From CAYRSA01 sp964494845 (GTDB lineage Bacteria; Patescibacteriota; Saccharimonadia; Saccharimonadales; JAGQNJ01), in assembly GCA_964494845.1 (NCBI GenBank), contig CAZBSC010000025.1, forward strand, positions 1 to 10,395: DNA of 10,395 bases. Reading direction: 5' to 3'. This document shows positions 6,131-10,395 of the stretch, piece by piece. The notes beneath the pieces are model-generated. The model made no database searches and was not told the DNA's origin. It saw nothing but the letters and a program-made list of their open reading frames with translations. Both the position numbers and the translations under genes were made by a program. Each line of letters starts with the position of its first letter. Within the stretch, counting starts at the first letter, position 1.

Positions 6131-8428
6131 ATGAAACGCTATAATCCAAAGGAAATTGAGCCAAAGTGGCAGGCAAAGTGGGAAGCCGATGGGGTTCATC
6201 ATGCTGACGAGAATCCTGAAAAACCCAAACGCTACGTCCTAGAGTATTTCCCGTACCCCAGTGGTGCGGCTATGCATGTCGGACATGTGCGTAATTATAC
6301 GATTGGTGATGCCATCACTCGGTATAACCGTATGCAAGGGAAAAATGTCTTGCATCCAATGGGTTGGGATGCATTTGGTTTACCAGCAGAAAACTATGCC
6401 ATCAAAAACAAGGTTACGCCTAGAAAAGCAGTTGATGCGAATACTAAGCGTTTTAAAGAACAGCTAATTCAGATGGGCTTTGGCTACGACTGGTCCAGGG
6501 AAATAGACAGTACAGATCCGAAATACTACAAGTGGACACAATGGTTTTTCTTGTTACTCCACAAACGTGGCTTAGCATATCAAAAAGAAAGCTTACAGTG
6601 GTGGTGCCCAGTAGACAAAACTGTGCTGGCTAACGAACAAGTAGAAGCCGGCTTATGTTGGCGATGTGGTAGCCAGGTTGTGAAAAAGCCTCTGAAACAG
6701 TGGTTTTTCAAAATTACTGAATATGCTGATCGTTTAGAAAAAGATCTGGATGATGTCAACTGGTCTGAATCTATTAAGACCATGCAACGAAATTGGATTG
6801 GTCGAAGTAAGGGAATGGTATTCACAGCACCAGTTAAGGACAGTGACTTACAAATCGAAACATTTTCTGCACATTTTGAAGCTTTCCGTGCAGATACGTT
6901 CGTGGTCATTGCACCAGAGCACCCTTTCCTAAGGGAACTGGTGAAAGGAACTCAGAGCGAAGCAAAGGTTCTAGAGTTTGCTGAAGAGATGGTAAAAAAA
7001 CGTGACAACCAAGGATATACAGATGAAGAAAATGTGGAAGGTATTTTCACGGGTCGCTATATAGAAGACCCCGTGGGCAATGGGGATTTACCCATCTGGG
7101 TAGCTAGCTATGCCTTGGCTCATTACGGGACAGGTATTGTTAAGTGCTCAGCCCACGATGAGCGTGATTTTCGTTTTGCCAAGAAATACGATATTAAACT
7201 AAAAACAGTGCTATTTCCAGTTAACGCAGATGAAGCCGAAAAAGTTCGAAAACTAGAATACTGCTATACCGATATGAAAAAAGGTATTTTAACCGAGCCT
7301 GATGAATTCTCTGGCCAGGTTGCAGGGCAATCACGAGAACGTATAGCCAAGTATCTAGAAGATAACCAGCTGGCAACTTCACATGTTAGTTATAAAATTC
7401 GGGATTGGTTGATTAGCCGACAACGATACTGGGGTGCGCCTATTCCAATTATTCANNNNNNNNNNNNNNNNNNNNNNNNNNNNNNNNNNNNNNNNNNNNN
7501 NNNNNNNNNNNNNNNNNNNNNNNNNNNNNNNNNNNNNNNNNNNNNNNNNNNNNNNGAGTTTTGGTTGCCGGTCGATGATTATATCGGTGGCGCAGAGCAT
7601 GCTGTTATGCATCTTCTTTATGCGCGTTTCTGGACGAAAGTCATGTTTGACGAAGGTTTAATCAACTTCGAAGAGCCTTTTAAAACACTTCGCAATCACG
7701 GGATGATACTGGCGCCAGACGGTACAAAAATGAGCAAAAGCAAGGGCAATACTATCGAACCCGGAGGTTTAATTGATCAAGGTTATGGTGCAGATTCCAT
7801 ACGAATAATGGAGCTATTCTTGGGGCCGTGGAACCAGATGGCTAGCTGGTCCGTCGAAGGAATGGGCGGGGCTTTTCGCTTTTTGCAGCGTGTTTGGACT
7901 CTAGTTCTAGAGTTCCAAGAGTCGGCAGATCCAAAAGGTGCCAATAAAGACCTATTGGTGCTACAACATAAAACAACAGCGAAAGTAAGCAAAGATCTAG
8001 AAAACCTTGGTTTCAATACAGCGATTTCTGCGCTGATGGAATATGTTAATGAACTTTATAAAATAAAAGCAGAGGATAATTATTCATCCAAAGAATGGGA
8101 ATCAGCAATAAAAACACTAGTCCAGCTTTTAGCGCCATTCGCACCACATATTACTGAAGAGTTGTGGAAAGCCTTAGGCAATAAAACATCGGTCCATGTT
8201 AGCGACTGGCCGATACATGACGATAAATATCTGGCTAGCAACACGACTAATATCGTGGTCCAGATTAACGGAAAAGTTCGTGCAAACATTAGTATGCCAA
8301 TGGATAGCGCTGAATCTGATGTGGTCGAATCGGCCAAAGCTGAAGCCAAAGTCATGGGCTATCTAAAAGGTAATCAAATCAAAAAGACAATTTATATCAA
8401 AAACAAGCTACTGAGTTTTGTAATATAA
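6131..8428 (+). CDS. leuS: leucyl-tRNA synthetase, interrupted by an assembly gap
   Basis: LeuRS charges tRNA-Leu and hydrolyses mischarged products. The class-I signature appears as HVGH (residues 49-52, after EYFPYPSGAAM). GWDAFGLPAENYAIKN follows. A zinc-type segment WCPVDKTVLANEQVEAGLCWRCG precedes the CP1 editing domain, which shows TFVVIAPEHP and YGTGIVKCSAHDERDF, including the editing Asp. The KMSKS loop is encoded at 7727-7741 (GTKMSKSKGN). The C-terminal tRNA-binding domain is complete, ending in KTIYIKNKLLSFV. The 100-N run falls between GAPIPII and FWLPVDDYIGGAEHAVMHLLY. In family members about 80-100 residues lie there, including the SSWYY segment, so the real protein should be somewhat over 800 residues. 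The reading frame happens to agree across the N run. It has its own promoter and is transcribed alone or with L32. Confidence 0.97.
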   Translation: MKRYNPKEIEPKWQAKWEADGVHHADENPEKPKRYVLEYFPYPSGAAMHVGHVRNYTIGDAITRYNRMQGKNVLHPMGWDAFGLPAENYAIKNKVTPRKAVDANTKRFKEQLIQMGFGYDWSREIDSTDPKYYKWTQWFFLLLHKRGLAYQKESLQWWCPVDKTVLANEQVEAGLCWRCGSQVVKKPLKQWFFKITEYADRLEKDLDDVNWSESIKTMQRNWIGRSKGMVFTAPVKDSDLQIETFSAHFEAFRADTFVVIAPEHPFLRELVKGTQSEAKVLEFAEEMVKKRDNQGYTDEENVEGIFTGRYIEDPVGNGDLPIWVASYALAHYGTGIVKCSAHDERDFRFAKKYDIKLKTVLFPVNADEAEKVRKLEYCYTDMKKGILTEPDEFSGQVAGQSRERIAKYLEDNQLATSHVSYKIRDWLISRQRYWGAPIPIIXXXXXXXXXXXXXXXXXXXXXXXXXXXXXXXXXXEFWLPVDDYIGGAEHAVMHLLYARFWTKVMFDEGLINFEEPFKTLRNHGMILAPDGTKMSKSKGNTIEPGGLIDQGYGADSIRIMELFLGPWNQMASWSVEGMGGAFRFLQRVWTLVLEFQESADPKGANKDLLVLQHKTTAKVSKDLENLGFNTAISALMEYVNELYKIKAEDNYSSKEWESAIKTLVQLLAPFAPHITEELWKALGNKTSVHVSDWPIHDDKYLASNTTNIVVQINGKVRANISMPMDSAESDVVESAKAEAKVMGYLKGNQIKKTIYIKNKLLSFVI
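7456..7555. other. assembly gap of 100 N inside leuS
   Basis: Exactly 100 N, again a placeholder. The missing piece is expected to encode about 80-100 residues of the LeuRS catalytic domain. Its true length should leave remainder 1 on division by 3 for an intact gene. Confidence 0.97.
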
Positions 8429-8437
8429 AACCATATG

Positions 8438-8466
8438 TTGCAACAGAGGTAGTTTTGTGCTAGACT
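8438..8466 (+). promoter_or_regulatory. promoter of rpmF (-35, 17-nt spacer, extended -10)
   Basis: TTGCAA (8438-8443), a 17-nt spacer and TAGACT (8461-8466) form a good sigma-70-type promoter, with TGC at 8458-8460 completing an extended -10. The predicted start is near 8473. The leader of about 33 nt carries AAGGAAG (8491-8497), a Shine-Dalgarno site 8 nt before the ATG. This is the best-formed promoter in the window and differs from the leaderless ones. Confidence 0.7.
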
Positions 8467-8505
8467 GGTGCTTAACGTTCAAAATAATTTAAGGAAGTAG
8501 TTATT

Positions 8506-8649
8506 ATGGGTAAACCAAAAAAGAAGACAACACCCAGGCGAACCGGACAAAGGCGTAGCCACCTAGTAGTAAAACTTGCGCGCGCAGTCAACGCGAAATC
8601 GCCTGTTAAGGCATACACTACACGTAAAGAATCCGGAAAAAACGCCTAG
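8506..8649 (+). CDS. rpmF: 50S ribosomal protein L32, short form
   Basis: A 47-residue, very basic protein beginning MGKPKKKTTPRRTGQRRSH. This matches the L32 N-terminus (PK-K-T-S/T-x-x-R-R-x-x-R-R-S/A-H), which threads into the large subunit. Ordinary L32 is about 55-60 residues and ends in a four-cysteine zinc ribbon or its Cys-less remnant. Here the C-terminus (KSPVKAYTTRKESGKNA) has no cysteine and appears shortened. The start is supported by AAGGAAG 8 nt upstream and by a strong promoter. It lies between leuS and the nusB operon and is probably transcribed alone. Identification rests on the N-terminal motif, size and charge; another small basic ribosomal protein is less likely. Confidence 0.78.
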   Translation: MGKPKKKTTPRRTGQRRSHLVVKLARAVNAKSPVKAYTTRKESGKNA

Positions 8650-8680
8650 TATTTGCACTGCAGGGCTAGTGATTCTAGGG

Positions 8681-8686
8681 TATAAT
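8681..8686 (+). promoter_or_regulatory. -10 box of the nusB operon
   Basis: A perfect TATAAT with predicted start near 8693. No -35 fits at 17 nt; TTGCAC at 8653-8658 is 22 nt away, too far. The start would leave about 204 nt of leader before nusB, the longest leader in the window. Confidence 0.6.
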
Positions 8687-8729
8687 AAAGACGTTGGGCA
8701 CGACCCGCAAATTTTAGGAATTTAACAAT

Positions 8730-8900
8730 ATGGCATACAGCACTCATTTCACACTCCTATTTTGGGCTAAAAGCACTCAGCTTGATTCGCAGATGACGTT
8801 TTGCTCGTCAACATACAACTTGAATATGTTTTCTGACAAGAACATCACCTGCGAAAACAAGCCGAGCACGGTAGCTAATCCAAAAAGGAGTATGAGATGA
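8730..8900 (+). CDS. 56-residue upstream ORF overlapping nusB (leader peptide candidate)
   Basis: An open frame of 57 codons starts with ATG at 8730, preceded by AGGAA (8716-8720) at 9-nt spacing, and ends at the TGA of an ATGA overlap with the nusB start (8897-8900). The product begins MAYSTHFTLLFWAKSTQLDS and ends NPKRSMR; it has two cysteines and no motif I recognise. The frame passes through the whole 8739-8905 stem, while its own ribosome-binding site and start codon lie outside it. That arrangement suggests a translated leader whose passage by ribosomes opens the nusB start. It could also be a chance open frame across a structured RNA, since 57 codons without a stop is not rare. Confidence 0.45.
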   Translation: MAYSTHFTLLFWAKSTQLDSQMTFCSSTYNLNMFSDKNITCENKPSTVANPKRSMR

Positions 8901-8905
8901 GTGCT
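8739..8905 (+). promoter_or_regulatory. long leader hairpin covering the nusB ribosome-binding site and start
   Basis: Hand pairing gives 44 base pairs. They are 8739-8751 with 8893-8905 (13, one G-U), 8753-8758 with 8886-8891, 8760-8765 with 8880-8885, 8766-8769 with 8872-8875, 8776-8778 with 8864-8866, 8780-8784 with 8858-8862, and 8786-8792 with 8849-8855. Mismatches are 8752/8892 and 8779/8863, A8759 is bulged, and internal loops lie at 8770-8775/8867-8871 and 8785/8856-8857, with unpaired TAAT at 8876-8879. The top (8793-8848) holds TGACG/CGTCA (8794-8810) plus either ACATA/TATGT (8811-8829) or a competing 7-bp hairpin (8826-8845). The nusB Shine-Dalgarno site AAGGAG (8885-8890) and its ATG (8897) are both inside the paired 3' arm. 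Confidence 0.8.
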
Positions 8906-9379
8906 AATAGACACCTCGGTAGAATAGTTGCGCTGCAGACGTTGTTCGAGCAGGATTTTCGACTTGGCAGTAACGACAAGACATTCGATCTTGAAAAAGT
9001 GCTCGATCGGAACATAAAGCGTTACAGCAAAACACTTGATGACACCGTGTTCGTAACCGACATCGTCAATGGCATTAATGCTAAAAGTGAACATTTAGAT
9101 TCAGTATTACAACCGCTGGCTCCAGAATGGCCGCTTGATCAAATTGCTAGAATGGACCGGATAGTTCTGCGTATTGGCGCCTATGAGCTGATGTATGAGA
9201 AGAAAACTCCAGCAAAGGTTGTCATTAACGAAGCAGTCGAGTTGGCAAAGGCCTTTGGCGGCGACAATTCCTCGAAATTTATTAATGGCGTTCTAGGAAC
9301 ACTACTGCGCCACCTCAATGGAGACACCACCCCGCGCCCAGAAAAGCCTAAAGAAAGTGATATTAAAGAAGATGAATAG
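8897..9379 (+). CDS. nusB: transcription antitermination factor NusB
   Basis: NusB binds boxA RNA with ribosomal protein S10 (NusE) and keeps RNA polymerase transcribing rRNA operons. This 160-residue protein has the full family pattern: NRHLGRIVALQTLFEQD at 4-20, the central WPLDQIARMDRIVLRIGAYEL (78-98), and the C-terminal PAKVVINEAVELAKAFG and SSKFINGVLGTLLR (105-138). An extra acidic and proline-rich tail of about 20 residues follows. The start at 8897 is supported by AAGGAG 6 nt upstream and by the match at residue 4. The start region is sealed in the leader hairpin, so expression is probably controlled at translation. It overlaps the upstream ORF by 4 nt and the Nudix gene by 8 nt, so the genes form one operon. 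Confidence 0.96.
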   Translation: MSANRHLGRIVALQTLFEQDFRLGSNDKTFDLEKVLDRNIKRYSKTLDDTVFVTDIVNGINAKSEHLDSVLQPLAPEWPLDQIARMDRIVLRIGAYELMYEKKTPAKVVINEAVELAKAFGGDNSSKFINGVLGTLLRHLNGDTTPRPEKPKESDIKEDE

Positions 9380-9872
9380 ACCAAAACCCATAAAAGGATT
9401 CAAGCGTTTTGCTCAACGACGTAGCCCGGCTATCAAGGAAGTTCTTCGCGAGCCTACTGCCGGTGGTGTGGTTTTCCGTAGAAATGAAAAAACTCAAGCA
9501 ATTGAGATACTCTTGATCCAGGATGCAAAGGACCGTTGGACTATACCAAAAGGCCATATTGAAGAAGGCGAGACAGCCAAAGAAACAGCAGAACGCGAAA
9601 TAAAAGAAGAGACGGGTTTGAGTAGTGTTCGTGTGTTAAATTGGCTGGGTAAAATTAACTTTCAATACAGGCGCCAACAAAGTTTGGTATTGATGACTAC
9701 TGAAATATTTTTAGTTCATGCCGACAAAGATACCGATAAACTCGTCCCAGAGGAATGGATGAATGGCATAAAGTGGTTCCCGGCCAACGATGCTTTAGAA
9801 AAAATTGAATACGAAGATATTAGTAAAATTATTCTTTTAGGAATGAAAAAAATAAGGAATCTATCAGTCTAG
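9372..9872 (+). CDS. Nudix hydrolase
   Basis: This 166-residue protein has a perfect Nudix box at residues 61-83: G, five residues, E, seven residues, then REIKEETGL. The glutamates bind Mg2+ and the enzyme cleaves a nucleoside diphosphate linked to another group. The preceding GGVVFRR and DRWTIPKGHIEEGET resemble the diadenosine-tetraphosphate/MutT-like subgroups; substrate could be Ap4A, an oxidised nucleotide or an RNA 5' end. The basic N-terminal 25 residues (KPIKGFKRFAQRR) could contact nucleic acid, which is inference. I start it at 9372, which overlaps nusB by 8 nt and has AAAGAAG just upstream; a longer in-frame start inside nusB at 9318 is unlikely. It lies between nusB and rnc, so a role in RNA turnover is attractive but unproven. 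Confidence 0.92.
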   Translation: MNRPKPIKGFKRFAQRRSPAIKEVLREPTAGGVVFRRNEKTQAIEILLIQDAKDRWTIPKGHIEEGETAKETAEREIKEETGLSSVRVLNWLGKINFQYRRQQSLVLMTTEIFLVHADKDTDKLVPEEWMNGIKWFPANDALEKIEYEDISKIILLGMKKIRNLSV

Positions 9873-9874
9873 TT

Positions 9875-10395
9875 ATGCAAAATGTAGCTCCATACATTCA
9901 GTTCGCCCAAGATAAATTAGGCGTAACTTTTAAAGACATTAGTTTATTGGTCTTAGCATTTACGCACCGATCGTACGTTAACGAACACCGTAAAACCGTG
10001 CAAGAGCACAACGAACGTTTAGAGTTTTTGGGCGATGCAGTACTGGAGCTAGTCGTTACAGAATTTTTGTACAGTAATTACGAAGAGGCAGAGGGGATTT
10101 TGACCAATTGGCGTAGTAGCCTCGTCAGAACAGAGAGTATTGGTGACGCTGCAAAGCGTAGCGATTTTGAACCGTTACTACGTTTGAGCCGGGGTGAAAA
10201 ACGTGGATCTGACAGGGCCAGAGCACAGATTTTAGCCAACACCTTTGAGGCGGTTGTTGGGGCGCTTTATTTGGACCAAGGCTACGAGGCTGCGAAGAAC
10301 TTCATACACAGTAGTTTACTACCGACTTTCTCGGACATTTTAGAGTCGGGTTCCTGGATGGATGCCAAATCTCACTTGCAAGAAAAAGCTCAGGC
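9875..10395 (+). CDS. rnc: ribonuclease III, 3' end beyond the window
   Basis: RNase III cuts double-stranded RNA, releasing rRNA precursors and processing structured mRNAs. The 173 residues present cover the catalytic domain: FTHRSYVNEH at 29-38, the signature NERLEFLGDAVLEL at 46-59 with metal ligands Glu50 and Asp54, and ILANTFEAVVGALYLDQGY at 119-137 with Glu125. At residue 122, where E. coli has Asp114, this protein has Asn. The sequence ends at SHLQEKAQ, the usual link to the double-stranded-RNA-binding domain, which should lie just outside. The ATG is 2 nt after the Nudix stop; the nearest purine stretch (AAGGA, 9854-9858) is too far, so translation is probably coupled. It belongs to the nusB operon, whose leader contains a long duplex. 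Confidence 0.95.
   Translation, partial: MQNVAPYIQFAQDKLGVTFKDISLLVLAFTHRSYVNEHRKTVQEHNERLEFLGDAVLELVVTEFLYSNYEEAEGILTNWRSSLVRTESIGDAAKRSDFEPLLRLSRGEKRGSDRARAQILANTFEAVVGALYLDQGYEAAKNFIHSSLLPTFSDILESGSWMDAKSHLQEKAQ

Noticed and set aside
8739..8905. Inverted repeat as a chimera from whole-genome amplification or assembly
   Set aside because: Such artefacts give near-identical inverted copies. These arms are joined by mismatches, bulges and wobble pairs, and nusB continues intact through the 3' arm.
8739..8905. Intrinsic terminator upstream of nusB
   Set aside because: The 3' arm is followed by coding sequence of nusB with no T-tract, and the arm itself contains the ribosome-binding site and start codon.

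Overview
The window looks like a chromosomal housekeeping segment from a small-genome bacterium of the Patescibacteria/CPR, most likely Candidatus Saccharibacteria (TM7). This placement is inferred from gene style, not searched. The signs are compact overlapping genes, start codons that sit directly on their -10 boxes (leaderless transcripts), a 47-residue L32 without a zinc ribbon, and a MurF-type ligase whose N-terminal domain is replaced by membrane helices. TGA is used as a stop, so the code appears standard. Two runs of exactly 100 N (4802-4901 and 7456-7555) are assembly gaps of unknown true length; they interrupt ddl and leuS, which should not be read as broken genes.

Layout. 3-79 (-): tRNA-Ala(GGC). 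176-1105 (+): membrane-anchored protein of unknown function. 1152-3340 (+): a two-gene unit, an alpha/beta hydrolase overlapping a membrane-anchored MurF-like ligase by ATGA. 3336-3459: a large inverted-repeat element between convergent genes. 3481-4203 (-): an SDR-family (FabG-like) oxidoreductase. 4204-4290: divergent promoters with a 9-bp perfect dyad. 4291-5161 (+): D-Ala-D-Ala ligase, followed after 2 nt by a fold-type-IV PLP aminotransferase (5164-6096). 6131-8428 (+): leucyl-tRNA synthetase. 8506-8649 (+): L32 with its own -35/-10 promoter and Shine-Dalgarno site. 8681-10395 (+): an operon with a long leader, a 56-codon upstream ORF, nusB, a Nudix hydrolase and the first two thirds of rnc (RNase III), cut by the window end.

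The genes fall into two themes: cell-wall precursor synthesis (MurF-like ligase, Ddl, possibly the aminotransferase) and translation/RNA metabolism (tRNA-Ala, LeuRS, L32, NusB, RNase III).

The most striking feature is the nusB leader. A 167-nt imperfect inverted repeat (8739-8905, 44 base pairs by hand) would seal both the nusB Shine-Dalgarno site and its start codon. A short ORF with its own ribosome-binding site outside the stem runs through the whole structure and ends in an ATGA overlap with nusB. Because rnc lies in the same operon, this is a candidate for translational coupling and/or RNase III autoregulation. Second in interest is the 124-bp element at 3336-3459.
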